Notes under the pieces: generated by a model
Databases searched by the model: none
The model's input: the letters and a program-made list of their open reading frames with translations, nothing else
Told to the model about the DNA's origin: nothing
Program-made: the position numbers and the translations under genes
In this document: piece after piece, positions 23,428 through 32,272 of the stretch
Layout: every line of letters begins with the position of its first letter
Position numbering within the stretch: the first letter of the stretch is position 1
NCBI RefSeq assembly: GCF_018155095.1
Contig: NZ_NAAI01000013.1
Span: forward strand, 1-49,913
DNA length: 49,913 nt
Source of the DNA: Bartonella queenslandensis
Lineage (GTDB): Bacteria > Pseudomonadota > Alphaproteobacteria > Rhizobiales > Rhizobiaceae
Direction: 5' to 3'

Positions 23428-23456
23428 AGTGTATTACATTTATTCAAAGAGGTCAA
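23428..23456 (-). promoter_or_regulatory. Promoter of the first BrnTA module
   Basis: Minus strand: TTGACC (23456-23451), 17 bases, TACACT (23433-23428), then five bases to the ATG at 23422. Predicts a leaderless brnT transcript. Confidence 0.6.
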
Positions 23457-23516
23457 TAATAAAAGTGATACAAAATATCTTTAGTGTTTATTTCCTTTAA
23501 ATTTCTCTTGGTAACA

Positions 23517-23873
23517 TCAGCGTTCCTGTGCACGTAAAATAAGTTTATACATGCCAGATTCCGAAGCCTGTACATCCGTCACAATAAAATGCTCTTGAGA
23601 AAAGCTATCTTTCGTACTTTCAAGCGTCATAACTACAACGCTATCCTTGAGTCTTGGTGGTATTCCCCCGATATCATTGATACAAACATCAAGTTCCTTT
23701 TTTGCGATTGTCGTGGGGATTCTGCCACCAGCCTCCGATTCCGAATGTTTAATGGTGTAAATCGCTGTAATTTGAAACGATTGTTGATTATCCCCTCTGG
23801 TGTAGATGACGGGTTGCCCAAAGGTGTTGCGCACGTCTTTAATCATTTGGTTTAGCAACCCATGCCATCGCAT
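23517..23873 (-). CDS. Head-tail joining protein (lambda FII-like)
   Basis: 118 aa from the ATG at 23873, which has a GGAGG site; the ORF could start 15 bases earlier. MRWHGLLNQMIKDVRNTFGQPVIYT, a beta-rich middle (YTIKHSESEAGGRIPTTIAKKELDVCINDI) and VTDVQASESGMYKLIL fit the Phage_attach family. It follows the capsid gene as in lambda. It would connect filled heads to tails. Confidence 0.75.
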   Translation of the reverse strand: MRWHGLLNQMIKDVRNTFGQPVIYTRGDNQQSFQITAIYTIKHSESEAGGRIPTTIAKKELDVCINDIGGIPPRLKDSVVVMTLESTKDSFSQEHFIVTDVQASESGMYKLILRAQER

Positions 23874-23874
23874 G

Positions 23875-24951
23875 TTATTTTCCTCCACTGACCGCTTTAA
23901 AGAGCATTTCAGGACGCGTGCAAATATAAAGCGGATAGCTGTATACCTCTGGTTTTACCCATGCATTACGGTCGTTATCAACGATCAACATGGTGTAGAG
24001 CGGTTTTCCAACCGTGTTGGCAAAATCCAAACTTTCTCCCGGTGCAAAGGTTTTTTGAAACACGCCCGGTGCATTGGCGGGTAAGAATTGACATTCATCA
24101 GGCTTAATGCCTATGGCGCGCTTTGTTCCAGCCTTCGCACTCACATTATAGTTGTGAATACTCCGGTAATTAATGAAAGTCACACCCGCAAAGTCAAAAC
24201 TGCCAAAGCTCCCAGAGCCAATTGAACTTGGTGTTGCAACACCTCCAGCACTATTCAACGTTTGTGCAAGAGCTGTGTTGAGATAAGTCTCACGAATTGT
24301 TTTATGGTTTTTCAATTTGGAGAAAAATTCATTTCCACAAAGCCCAATAATGCGTGAACGATCAGAAAACGCTCCCTTTGAAGCTTCAATCATTTTCATA
24401 ATGACTTGATCAACATGGTCTGCAACATTGGTTGTCTCATTATTTAATTTAAAGTCAATAGGCTTTGGAGGTGTAATTTCCCATTCCTTGTACCAATCGA
24501 CAATAACAGAGCCATCGGCGTCAAGAACCACCCCTTGAACAGCGCCAAGTTGCATGTTTTCCCATGTCAATTCGATTTCAGAAATCAGTTTCTTTTGTTT
24601 TCTGGCAATATATTTCATTGCCGTCTCGAGTTGATCTTCTGTCCCAAATTCACGCCGGTTTTGGATTTCCTCTGATTTCACCGTGTCACTTTTGGCAATG
24701 CGTGTTGTTTTGAAAAACCGAAGATTACGTCCATCTCTATCACCTTCTGCCAAGGGGGCGCCACGTTCACTGGTTTGAATCAAGGACAATGTATTGTCAC
24801 GTCTTTCAATACCAACCACTGTGGTGCTTGTTTCCACTTCCTCAAAAAGATCAAGAGAACTAATAAGCCCCGGTTGAAACTCATAGTTTTCAATCGCTTT
24901 CATCATGGTGGTGGCAGAGAAAGCATCGTGTTTAAAAAAGTTCATATCCAT
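23875..24951 (-). CDS. Major capsid protein (lambda E-like)
   Basis: 358 aa, against 341 for lambda E. FKHDAFSATTMMKAIENYEFQPGLISSLDLFEE, ERRDNTLSLIQTSERGAPL, ISEIELTWENMQLGAVQGVVLDADGSV and the C-terminal LLVDNDRNAWVKPEVYSYPLYICTRPEML-type end are typical of Phage_cap_E. It has an AGGAGA ribosome-binding site. It follows the decoration protein in lambda order. Confidence 0.93.
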   Translation of the reverse strand: MDMNFFKHDAFSATTMMKAIENYEFQPGLISSLDLFEEVETSTTVVGIERRDNTLSLIQTSERGAPLAEGDRDGRNLRFFKTTRIAKSDTVKSEEIQNRREFGTEDQLETAMKYIARKQKKLISEIELTWENMQLGAVQGVVLDADGSVIVDWYKEWEITPPKPIDFKLNNETTNVADHVDQVIMKMIEASKGAFSDRSRIIGLCGNEFFSKLKNHKTIRETYLNTALAQTLNSAGGVATPSSIGSGSFGSFDFAGVTFINYRSIHNYNVSAKAGTKRAIGIKPDECQFLPANAPGVFQKTFAPGESLDFANTVGKPLYTMLIVDNDRNAWVKPEVYSYPLYICTRPEMLFKAVSGGK

Positions 24952-24963
24952 GTGCGCATTCTC

Positions 24964-25332
24964 CTATCGCAATAAAATATTGTTATGGTCTTCGAGAGAC
25001 TGAATGGCAGCACTTTTTTGTTCATCTGTAATGGCATCTGGCCATAGCAGTTCAGAAGCTTTTACAGTGCATAAGCGTGCTGTCATCACGGCGCGTTGAT
25101 CTGCCTCTGTTGCATCAACAGTGGCAAAAGAAATCCCAGCAGGGATTTGACTGCCATCTGATGCTGCTGGATTAAGGGGGGCATATTTTTGTGACGCTGT
25201 AATTTTCCCCATGACAGTTCCAGCTTCAATGAATGCTCCTGAAGCAAAAACCACTTCTTCGTTTGACATATCCGTATCGTAGGGTCCAAGATAAGCGCCA
25301 TTGCGTATGTCTTCATAAAAAACTTGACTCAT
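24964..25332 (-). CDS. Head decoration protein D (lambda D-like)
   Basis: 122 aa from ATG 25332, preceded by GGAGG and overlapping the scaffold stop (ATGA). SNEEVVFASGAFIEAGTVMGKI and the internal YAPLNPAASDGSQIPAGISFATVDATEADQRAVM are the HDPD/decoration pattern. It stabilises the expanded capsid as trimers. Confidence 0.88.
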   Translation of the reverse strand: MSQVFYEDIRNGAYLGPYDTDMSNEEVVFASGAFIEAGTVMGKITASQKYAPLNPAASDGSQIPAGISFATVDATEADQRAVMTARLCTVKASELLWPDAITDEQKSAAIQSLEDHNNILLR

Positions 25333-25766
25333 TTTATTGCCCTCCAAGCTGTTTCCCATTTTGCATGAATTTTTTCCTTGCTCGTCCCATCTCTATGGGG
25401 CGCTGTGGTTGATAGTTTTAAAGATGCGCTTTTCGAGACAGCGGCGGTTAACACAACATTTTTTGCTTTCTCAACACTCATGCCGCTTTTAATGGCTTTT
25501 GCTGCATCAAAAGAAACGCCTAAGCGCTTTGCTTGCCTTTCAAGGTTTGTCAGTGCCTCGCCACGTTTTCTTTCCTTTTCAAGAGCCGCTTTTACGCTTT
25601 CTTGTTTATCTTCGTCCTCATCTTCGTCTTCGTTTTCCTCTTCTTCGTCGAAGTCTTGCATGTCTTCGTCAATGTCATTATCATTTTCGTCTTCTTCGTC
25701 CTCATTGATGACGTCGACAATTTTTTCATCATCATCTTCTCTAGCGCGGTATTGTGTGCGTGCCAT
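25329..25766 (-). CDS. Acidic scaffold-like protein overlapping the protease gene
   Basis: 145 aa. Residues about 8-53 are almost wholly Asp/Glu (NEDEEDENDNDIDEDMQDF..); the rest (SVKAALEKERKRGEALTNLERQAKRLG, MSVEKAKNVVLTAA) resembles the scaffold region that usually forms the C-terminus of S49 capsid proteases. Here it has its own start (GAAGGA site) in a different frame. Its first 175 bases also encode the protease tail. I infer an Nu3-like scaffold role. Confidence 0.7.
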   Translation of the reverse strand: MARTQYRAREDDDEKIVDVINEDEEDENDNDIDEDMQDFDEEEENEDEDEDEDKQESVKAALEKERKRGEALTNLERQAKRLGVSFDAAKAIKSGMSVEKAKNVVLTAAVSKSASLKLSTTAPHRDGTSKEKIHAKWETAWRAIK

Positions 25767-26659
25767 GTGTTTTGTCCTTCTTTTGTTGCTGTTGGGGTTT
25801 GTGATATGGAATCCGTTAAGGCTTCCAAAGCTTGCGCAAGGGTGCCCTGCGCATCTGCTAATCCAAGCTCTAAAGCTTGGGTGCCTATAAAAGTTTCTGC
25901 TTTTGTGTCACGAATTGCGTCCGCACTCAGAGGTCTGTTTTTTGCAACCCAATCGACAAACATTTCGTAGAGCAGGGTGCAATCGGCTTGCATTTTTATC
26001 TGTGCTGTATCGCTCAAGGGTTCGTGAGGATTGCCATGCGTTTTGTGATCACCTTCAAAAACAAAGGTCCATTTCAGCCCCTGTTTCTCATCTGCACGAG
26101 ATTGGTCAAGATGGGCGCAAACAACCCCAATGGAGCCTACAACACCGGTGCGTGCAACCCATATTTGAGAAGCCGCACAAGCAATGGCATAAGCTGCCGA
26201 GCAAGCAAATTCATTGGCATGCGCCCAAATGGGTTTATTGTATTGTTTTGAAAGGGTTTGAAACTCTTCAACCAAATCAAAGATGCCACCGGCTTCTCCA
26301 CCACCACTATCAATATCAAGTAAGATAGCCTTCACATCAGTCTGTACCATGGCTTCACGAAAAGAAGCTCTTAACCCTTCATAAGAAGTCAATCCCGATA
26401 GAGCTCCAAGCCATGCACCGCGGCGTACAAGTGTGCCATGAACGGGTATTATGGCAATATTGTTTTGTACCACATAGGTTTCTGGTGGTCTGAAAGCTTC
26501 TGTATTCTCTTGCGAATAAGCTTCAATGGGAAACTTTTCGCTTGCAAAAAGGCGTGGGGCAAGAGCATTAAGGATGATATCAAGCTTTGTGGAGGCAAGC
26601 ATGTGTGGAACTCCAAAAAGCCGTGATGCCAAAAACGGCATGTCAAGATTATTCACCAT
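25592..26659 (-). CDS. S49-family capsid maturation protease (lambda C-like)
   Basis: 355 aa from ATG 26659, overlapping the portal stop by 11 bases; longer upstream frames lie inside the portal gene. IAIIPVHGTLVRRG, AILLDIDSGGGEAGG and FACSAAYAIACAASQIWVARTGVVGSIGV are the ClpP/SppA-fold signatures. S154 in ACSAAY is the expected nucleophile and K206 in GDHKTHG the expected base, 52 residues apart as in lambda C. The last 57 residues become Lys/Thr/Met-rich, read out of frame with the acidic scaffold gene. Confidence 0.9.
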   Translation of the reverse strand: MVNNLDMPFLASRLFGVPHMLASTKLDIILNALAPRLFASEKFPIEAYSQENTEAFRPPETYVVQNNIAIIPVHGTLVRRGAWLGALSGLTSYEGLRASFREAMVQTDVKAILLDIDSGGGEAGGIFDLVEEFQTLSKQYNKPIWAHANEFACSAAYAIACAASQIWVARTGVVGSIGVVCAHLDQSRADEKQGLKWTFVFEGDHKTHGNPHEPLSDTAQIKMQADCTLLYEMFVDWVAKNRPLSADAIRDTKAETFIGTQALELGLADAQGTLAQALEALTDSISQTPTATKEGQNTWHAHNTALEKMMMKKLSTSSMRTKKTKMIMTLTKTCKTSTKKRKTKTKMRTKINKKA

Positions 26660-28193
26660 TTTTATGTGCCTTACTGTCTTGGTTACTTTCATAACTCTCA
26701 GAAGCCTCTGAATCTTCATCATCAATCGCTTGATTTTCACCAGAAGGCGCTGCCATATCCGTGTCAAAAGATAAGCCGCGTGCACGAGCATCTGTGTGCT
26801 CTTCCTCAAGTTCGGCATGAATGCTGTCGATATCAAAGCCGCGCTCGGCTAGTGCCATGCGTCGTGTTTTCAAACCTGCACGGATTTCTTCTTTTTCTGC
26901 CGAAATATCTTTATTGGGATCAATCATTTCAAGCGGAGGCGCAAAGCTTTCACATTGAAGCCATGGCAAGGGATTTTCTTCCCATCCGGATAAGTGAACG
27001 CGTCCAGAAAGTACGGACATTTCAACAAAACGCTCCCACACAATGCGGTTAAACTGAAAGGCAATGATATGTTCACGCCATTGTTTGACATGCCGTCTAA
27101 ACTGAATAATGGAGGTACGAACATTGGAAAAATTACCGCGCGTAACGTCTCCAGTAACAACGGCATAAGGCATATTGAGAGCCGAGCAAATTTTTAAAAT
27201 ATTGCGAAATTGGAAAGCCTCATAAGAACCTCCAACCTCAACAGGATTAGAGAATGTAACCTCTTTATTCTCTCCTAAATAAAGAGATGCACCGGGTGCA
27301 ATGGCAGGTGCTTCGTATTCTTCTTCAACGTCGTTTTTATCACGATTATCGGATAATTTTGCGACGTTTGGAGAATTATCCTTGACAAACGCCGCGAAAA
27401 GAGCCGCCGTCCTTTTTCGATCAAGTTCTGCATCATCATAGGATTCGAGTTGAAAGATCTTTGTCATACAGCGCGTTATTTTGGGAGAACCACGCAATTG
27501 TCCGGCAATCCGGCGTTCTTTGATATGAAGGACCATTTCAGCAGGGACACGTATGCGGTCTTGGCTCTTAAAGGCGCTGTTTGCAGGACAATCATCATAG
27601 GGATGATGTTCCCAGAAATGGTAAGCAACGCGCTTACCACTGGCATCGAATTCAATTCCCATACGAATGTAATTGCCTTCAATCTCAGCCGGTCCATTGT
27701 AAGTCAGGTCCAGCATTTCAGTGGGATAAACTTGCAACTGAAGAGGCACACCAGAGCGCCCATAAAGGTCAACATAATGCAATCTTACAAAGCATTCGCC
27801 GGTTAAAAAGACCTCTCGTGCAATGGTTGCTTGCAGACCATAAAAGCTGGCATCTTCATCGTAGTCTGCTTCATCAGCCCATTGCCACCATAAGTCTAAA
27901 AGCTTTTTCTTTTCTTCTTGAAAACCTTCAATGCGAGGATAAGGTTTAATCCCATCACTGACAGCCGCAGAGACCCATTCTTCCGTTGCAGATCCATAAA
28001 GAGATTCATTGTCATAAAGCCATCTTGAACGAGCAACAATGGTATCACCGCATTCTTCAATCGCTTTATTGATATGTTTTTTTGCGGGATCAAAACCACC
28101 CATGCGACGGCTTTTGCTTGCCGCTTCAAAATGGGGATTGTGTTGACGAGAAATTGTAAAAAATCCCGTAAGTTTATTGATAAAGCCAGCCAT
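26649..28193 (-). CDS. Portal protein (lambda B-like)
   Basis: 514 aa, against 533 for lambda B. AIEECGDTIVARSRWLYDNESLYGSATEEW, TGECFVRLHYVDLYGRSGVPLQLQVYPTEML, GVRTSIIQFRR-type segment NFSNVRTSIIQFRRHVKQWREHIIAF and the acidic C-terminus match Phage_portal_2. It forms the dodecameric DNA entry ring. Its start meets the gpW stop. Confidence 0.93.
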   Translation of the reverse strand: MAGFINKLTGFFTISRQHNPHFEAASKSRRMGGFDPAKKHINKAIEECGDTIVARSRWLYDNESLYGSATEEWVSAAVSDGIKPYPRIEGFQEEKKKLLDLWWQWADEADYDEDASFYGLQATIAREVFLTGECFVRLHYVDLYGRSGVPLQLQVYPTEMLDLTYNGPAEIEGNYIRMGIEFDASGKRVAYHFWEHHPYDDCPANSAFKSQDRIRVPAEMVLHIKERRIAGQLRGSPKITRCMTKIFQLESYDDAELDRKRTAALFAAFVKDNSPNVAKLSDNRDKNDVEEEYEAPAIAPGASLYLGENKEVTFSNPVEVGGSYEAFQFRNILKICSALNMPYAVVTGDVTRGNFSNVRTSIIQFRRHVKQWREHIIAFQFNRIVWERFVEMSVLSGRVHLSGWEENPLPWLQCESFAPPLEMIDPNKDISAEKEEIRAGLKTRRMALAERGFDIDSIHAELEEEHTDARARGLSFDTDMAAPSGENQAIDDEDSEASESYESNQDSKAHKNGE

Positions 28194-28441
28194 TAATAGC
28201 CTCGTGAGATATTAAAATAGAACACGCGTGAACTTTTGCGTCCTTCAAGGTCCGCTATTTGCGTATTGATCATTTCAAGAGCTTTGCGCAGTTCCTCAAC
28301 AGAGCGGTTGCTGACTTGCTTATCGCCGTGACGCACTGATTGCGCACCCGAATAAAGAGCCTCTTCAATTTGTTCACGCCGCCTTTTTAAACTTTCCAGT
28401 CTGTTAATTTTGCTGTTAAATTGTCCTAAAGTTTCATCCAC
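28193..28441 (-). CDS. Head-tail joining protein gpW-like
   Basis: 82 aa, close to lambda W (68). The mostly helical protein begins LGQFNSKINRLESLKRRREQIEEALYSGAQSVRHGDKQVSNRSVEELRKAL, with the GDKxV..RS..EL pattern of gpW. It lies between terminase large subunit and portal exactly as in lambda. It starts four bases after the terminase stop. Confidence 0.85.
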   Translation of the reverse strand: MDETLGQFNSKINRLESLKRRREQIEEALYSGAQSVRHGDKQVSNRSVEELRKALEMINTQIADLEGRKSSRVFYFNISRGY

Positions 28442-28444
28442 AAA

Positions 28445-30373
28445 TTACCTCCAATCCCCTCGCATATAAGGATTCATCACTGTTCTGGATTGTTTCCTTT
28501 GAGGTTTTGCTATCTGAGATCTTCTTGGAGAAGTGAATGAAGAAATCCCAGATGTTGGTTGCTTTACAGAACCTTCAATTTTAAGTTTTTCCAAACGCTC
28601 TTCTAAGATATCGACTTCTCGATTAAGGTTTATTCCTGCCGAAATCAGACCTTGCAAAGCCGCATAAGCATAGACTCTACAGTCCAAGGCTTCGTTTCTT
28701 GCCTTTTCACTTTTTTGCCATTCAATACGTTTGAAGCCTTTAAAATATTTAATGACCTTTCTTTCAGCGGTTAGCTGGTTAAAATATTCTAGATCAAGGC
28801 TTTTGTGAAAGTGCGTTGCACCAGCCCCCGTTGCTTCAGGACCCGATTTTTTAAACCGTGCTGTAATGATATCTTTCGCAGCATCAACCCCAACAATATA
28901 AAGATTAATCTGTCCTTTATTGTTTTTGCTTGGTCGGCGTGGCCAGACCGCACGCCATCCCGCCTGTCCTTTAATCCCCCAAATGCGCCGCCCCTCACGC
29001 GGGCGCACATAATTATAAACCGCCTGTGTATGTCCACCACCAGTATCAATACAAGCCGCTGTTATCCTAATTCCCTCTTTATAGCCTGGATGCGGCCAGC
29101 GTTTTGCAAGATATTCATCCAATTGGTCCCACACTTCAAAAGAAGAGGGATCACCAAGGATCACTTGATAATCAATATGCCAACTTTCTTCACTACGCCC
29201 CCATCCCACCACTTCAAGCTCTAAACGGTCATTTTGCACATCAATGCCTGCTGTCAACACGACGGCTTGTTCTGGTGCAAGGGGATACTCTTCGCGTTTT
29301 GCATAGAGGCTGTCTGGATCAACAACTTCGCCTGTTCTGTCCTCCCATGGCTCTCCAAGCACGGTATTGACAAAAGGCTGTAGAAGAGCTGGATCATCTT
29401 TGGCATTTAAAAACTCTCTTGCGCATTCCCCCCATGTAAGCCAAGGAGAATAAAGTGCCGAAATATGATAAGAGCGCAAATTGGGTCTACTTGACTCACT
29501 GGTTGGGACCCAGCACGCACCTCTTTCTTCACACATGAGATCTGTTTTTCGGTGTTCGGCATGTTCATGACCACAATGCGCACAAACAAAAACAGCTTTT
29601 TCGGGAGCCCCTTTCGGCCATTTGATTTGTGACCAAACAATCGGCTGGAGTGTACCACATGCATCACAAGGCACGTTGTAATATCGCTGGTCTCCTAGTA
29701 CAAAATCTTTGGCAATACGGCTTGTGTCACGGTGGGTAGGGGTGGACAATTTAAAGATCTTTCGTTGTACAAAGGTAGAGGTACGCTTTTCCGCAATCAT
29801 TACTGGATCACCTTCGTTATCGACACTGAGAGGATAACCATCCACTTCATCCAAAATCAGATAACGAATAGGCATAGAGCGCAAACCAGCTGCACTGTTT
29901 GCTCCTGTAAGCATCAGTGCACCCCCATCAAACTCTTTCGAAAACATGGTATTCCCACTGTCACGTGCTCGTGCTGGGGCTATGCGTTCACTTAAAACTG
30001 GACTTGCCATAATCATGGGATCAAGCCGCGTCTTTGAAAGCTTTTTGGCTGTCTCAACGGTCGGCATGACATAAAGAGCAGGTCCTGGACTATAATGAAT
30101 AGCATAACCGCAGAAATTTAATCCTGCCTCTGACATGCCAACTTGCGCCCCTTTCATGACAATGGTTGTTTCAATCGGTTTGTGAGAAGAAAGATTATCC
30201 ATGATTTCGCGCAAATAGGGGGTCCGCTTTGTTCTCCACAATCCAGGTTCAGCACTGGCTACGGTGCTAAGGTATCTATTCTTGTCCGCCCATTGGGAAA
30301 CCGTGTATGGTGGGTCCGGTTGTCTTGCATCATTGGCATGGGCGAAAAATTCTGTAACAGCATTCTCATCCAT
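28445..30373 (-). CDS. Terminase large subunit (lambda GpA family)
   Basis: 642 aa, against 641 for lambda A. The Walker A-like motif is MKGAQVGMSE (about 73-82) and Walker B is YLILDEVDG (about 171-179). A Cys-x2-Cys pair (CDACG) and a second pair (CAHCGH) form a probable zinc ribbon near 236-275. The C-terminal nuclease region includes TAGIDVQNDRLELEVVGWG and CIDTGG. It packages DNA into proheads and cuts concatemers. Confidence 0.95.
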   Translation of the reverse strand: MDENAVTEFFAHANDARQPDPPYTVSQWADKNRYLSTVASAEPGLWRTKRTPYLREIMDNLSSHKPIETTIVMKGAQVGMSEAGLNFCGYAIHYSPGPALYVMPTVETAKKLSKTRLDPMIMASPVLSERIAPARARDSGNTMFSKEFDGGALMLTGANSAAGLRSMPIRYLILDEVDGYPLSVDNEGDPVMIAEKRTSTFVQRKIFKLSTPTHRDTSRIAKDFVLGDQRYYNVPCDACGTLQPIVWSQIKWPKGAPEKAVFVCAHCGHEHAEHRKTDLMCEERGACWVPTSESSRPNLRSYHISALYSPWLTWGECAREFLNAKDDPALLQPFVNTVLGEPWEDRTGEVVDPDSLYAKREEYPLAPEQAVVLTAGIDVQNDRLELEVVGWGRSEESWHIDYQVILGDPSSFEVWDQLDEYLAKRWPHPGYKEGIRITAACIDTGGGHTQAVYNYVRPREGRRIWGIKGQAGWRAVWPRRPSKNNKGQINLYIVGVDAAKDIITARFKKSGPEATGAGATHFHKSLDLEYFNQLTAERKVIKYFKGFKRIEWQKSEKARNEALDCRVYAYAALQGLISAGINLNREVDILEERLEKLKIEGSVKQPTSGISSFTSPRRSQIAKPQRKQSRTVMNPYMRGDWR

Positions 30374-30403
30374 TATTCATTCTTTGCTCGCCCCAAAACG
30401 CTC

Positions 30404-30955
30404 TCATTCTGGAGGTTGAGGATCATGATAAGGAACTGGAATATGAACAGCTTCAAGCAAAGCCTTTCGTATGTAATAATCAATGGCACCGATGAGACTT
30501 GCAGCATCACATCCGACTTGTGCGGCAATGCTTGCACCAAATCGATGAGGAAAATTCAACATGGCGTCACGGTGTGCTCTTCCAAACTCACGGGCTGCTC
30601 TCTTGACTTCTTCACGGTCAACGGTTGTTTCGCGTAAGCGTTCAAGAGCAATCTTCTCGCTTTCAAGGGCAACTTGCATTCGCTCCAGTTTAATCTTGTA
30701 TTCATTAGCGCCCTCTGTAGAGGTTTGTTTGATCTTTGTTCGCGGTTGACCATCCGGTGCTAAAAATGGAGCAGGGCGTTTTGTTGGATTCTCATTCCAG
30801 ATAGCTGTTGCAAGCGCTTCATTGACAGAACCATCTTCAAAAAGAGCCTTATCAAACTTACCTGTCTTAAATCGAGAAACCACTGCATTAGGAGAAACAC
30901 GCATCTTTTTGGCAAATGCACGAAGCGATAAACCCTTACGATGCTTCTTTGTCAT
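30404..30955 (-). CDS. Terminase small subunit
   Basis: 183 aa. An N-terminal helix-turn-helix (GLSLRAFAKKMRVSPNAVVSRFKTGKF) would recognise the packaging site. A coiled-coil middle (NEYKIKLERMQVALESEKIALERLRETTVDREEV) and a C-terminal AHRDAMLNFPHRFGASIAAQVG follow, as in Nu1-type subunits. The gene is 30 bases upstream of the large subunit and is the first gene of the head operon. Confidence 0.85.
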   Translation of the reverse strand: MTKKHRKGLSLRAFAKKMRVSPNAVVSRFKTGKFDKALFEDGSVNEALATAIWNENPTKRPAPFLAPDGQPRTKIKQTSTEGANEYKIKLERMQVALESEKIALERLRETTVDREEVKRAAREFGRAHRDAMLNFPHRFGASIAAQVGCDAASLIGAIDYYIRKALLEAVHIPVPYHDPQPPE

Positions 30956-30990
30956 AGTGGCTCCATTTTGAATGGTTTATACGAATTATT

Positions 30991-31033
30991 GTACACTTTA
31001 ATTATTGACAAGGTTTTATTTTTCGTGTACATA
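30991..31033 (+). promoter_or_regulatory. Promoter and operator of the second BrnTA module
   Basis: TTGACA (31005-31010), 17 bases, TACATA (31028-31033), then six bases to the ATG at 31040, so probably leaderless. Inverted half-sites GTACAC (30991-30996) and GTGTAC (31025-31030) flank the -35 box and overlap the -10 box, as expected for autoregulation. Confidence 0.6.
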
Positions 31034-31039
31034 AAATAT

Positions 31040-31306
31040 ATGAAGATAGTGTGGGATGAACCAAAAAGAGCTTTAAACATTGTTAAACATAAGCTTGATT
31101 TTGCTGATGTTATTTACTTTGACTGGGAACATGCTTTTATTGATGCAACCCATTCAAACCGCATGAAAGCTATTGGACATTTTGCGGATGGCACAACAGT
31201 TATTGTTTTTGCAAAGCTTGGCAATGAAGCAATATCCATTATCAGCTTTCGTCGAGCTAATAAAAAAGAAAGAGAGGTTTTCAATGACTATCAAAAAAAC
31301 CTTTGA
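31040..31306 (+). CDS. brnT: BrnT-like toxin, second module
   Basis: 88 aa from ATG 31040; the longer frame from 30941 would start upstream of the promoter. VWDEPKRALNIVKHKLDFADVIYFDWEHAFID and EAISIISFRRANKKEREVFNDYQ are BrnT hallmarks. Divergent from the copy at 23174. It overlaps the antitoxin gene by 23 bases. Confidence 0.9.
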   Translation: MKIVWDEPKRALNIVKHKLDFADVIYFDWEHAFIDATHSNRMKAIGHFADGTTVIVFAKLGNEAISIISFRRANKKEREVFNDYQKNL

Positions 31307-31589
31307 AGCAGGATGTGATTACGCAAAAGAAGATTGGGACGCTGTAGATTCTCCACCATTGACAGATGAAGAACTTGCACGCTTAAAGCCAGCTAAAGAC
31401 GTTTTACCAGCCTCCTTTTTTAAGTATGTAACAGAAGAGCGCCGTAAACGTGGGCGCCCACCCGTTGAATCTCCTAAACAAGCGGTTACTCTCCGTCTCG
31501 ACCCAAACGTTATTGCCTCTTTTAAAAAACAAGGAAAAGATTGGCGCACACGTATGGGTGAAGTCTTAAAAAAAGCAAGCGGTTGTTAA
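31284..31589 (+). CDS. brnA: BrnA-like antitoxin, second module
   Basis: 101 aa from ATG 31284; upstream in-frame codons lie within brnT. DSPPLTDEELARLKPAKDVLP, then RKRGRPPVESPKQAVTLRLDPNVIASFKKQGKDWRTRMGEVLKKA, the BrnA ribbon-helix-helix with its W-x-T-R-M motif. It should neutralise the BrnT at 31040 and autorepress. Confidence 0.9.
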   Translation: MTIKKTFEAGCDYAKEDWDAVDSPPLTDEELARLKPAKDVLPASFFKYVTEERRKRGRPPVESPKQAVTLRLDPNVIASFKKQGKDWRTRMGEVLKKASGC

Positions 31590-31640
31590 GTCAAACGATC
31601 TCTCCACTCTAAAAATAATGCTTTATAGTTGAAATTAAAC

Positions 31641-31660
31641 TTCAATTGTATTACATTGAA
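31641..31660 (+). promoter_or_regulatory. Inverted repeat upstream of the RelB/YafQ module
   Basis: TTCAA ... TTGAA arms enclose TGTAtTACA within 31641-31660. TTGAAA at 31629-31634 and TACATT at 31652-31657 could be -35 and -10 boxes. The position, 27 bases before relB, suits an operator. Confidence 0.5.
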
Positions 31661-31686
31661 ATACAGTAGAGAGAGGAGAAGTCGTT

Positions 31687-31950
31687 ATGGCTACCAGTCG
31701 CATGGTTCAAGCGCGTGTACCGGAAGAAATTCAAAATGTCGCTAATCAAGTTATTCAAGCCTCTGGTTTATCAGTAAGTGATGTCGTGAGAGTGTTGATG
31801 ACACGTATTGCGCAAGATAAAGCTATTCCTTCTTTCTTGTTTCAACCCAATGCAGAAACCATAGCGGCTTTTGCCGAACTTGATGAGGGCAACTTAAAAA
31901 AATTTCATTCCGTAGACGAATTATTCGATGATCTCTATGCGGACGATTGA
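31687..31950 (+). CDS. RelB/DinJ-type antitoxin
   Basis: 87 aa with a GAGGAG ribosome-binding site. VQARVPEEIQNVANQVIQASGLSVSDVVRVLMTRIAQDKAIPSFLFQPNAET is the RelB/DinJ ribbon-helix-helix plus linker. The C-terminal part (ELDEGNLKKFHSVDELFDDLYAD) wraps the toxin. It overlaps the toxin gene by 14 bases. Confidence 0.88.
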   Translation: MATSRMVQARVPEEIQNVANQVIQASGLSVSDVVRVLMTRIAQDKAIPSFLFQPNAETIAAFAELDEGNLKKFHSVDELFDDLYADD

Positions 31951-32218
31951 ACGTACGACTATTTTCAAACGTGATTTCAAGCGTGAGATGAAAGGACGAT
32001 ATCGGCATCTTTTAGGTACAGATTTGCATCAAGTCATTGTAGCATTAGCAAATGATCAATCTTTAAAACTTCGGTATCATGACCATGCATTAACTGGAAA
32101 TTGGAAAGATTATCGGGATTGTCATATTCGACCTGATTTGGTTTTGATCTATCGCTTGATTGGTCAAGATAGGCTCATTTTAGTGCGCCTTGGTTCTCAT
32201 TCACAGCTTAATCTGTAA
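31937..32218 (+). CDS. YafQ/RelE-type toxin
   Basis: 93 aa from ATG 31937; an ATG at 31928 would add three residues. TIFKRDFKREMKGRYRHLLGTDLHQVIVALANDQSL, HALTGNWKDYRDCHIRPDLVLIYRL and LVRLGSHSQL carry the conserved H, D and terminal H of YafQ-type mRNA endonucleases. Partner of the antitoxin at 31687. Confidence 0.88.
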   Translation: MRTIERTTIFKRDFKREMKGRYRHLLGTDLHQVIVALANDQSLKLRYHDHALTGNWKDYRDCHIRPDLVLIYRLIGQDRLILVRLGSHSQLNL

Positions 32219-32231
32219 TGTCAATTAACCA

Positions 32232-32257
32232 CTTCCCCATTTGCGACAACGGGGAGG
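32232..32257. terminator. Hairpin between convergent genes
   Basis: CTTCCCC (32232-32238) pairs with GGGGAGG (32251-32257) with one G-T pair. It lies between the YafQ-like gene and the minus-strand gene at 32273 and could serve either strand. Confidence 0.5.
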
Positions 32258-32272
32258 GGGTATATATTTTAC

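Noticed and set aside
25378..25970. Long plus-strand ORFs opposite the scaffold and protease genes
   Set aside because: Ser/Leu/Phe-rich shadows of the acidic GAA/GAC-rich coding strand; no ribosome-binding site and no recognisable motif.
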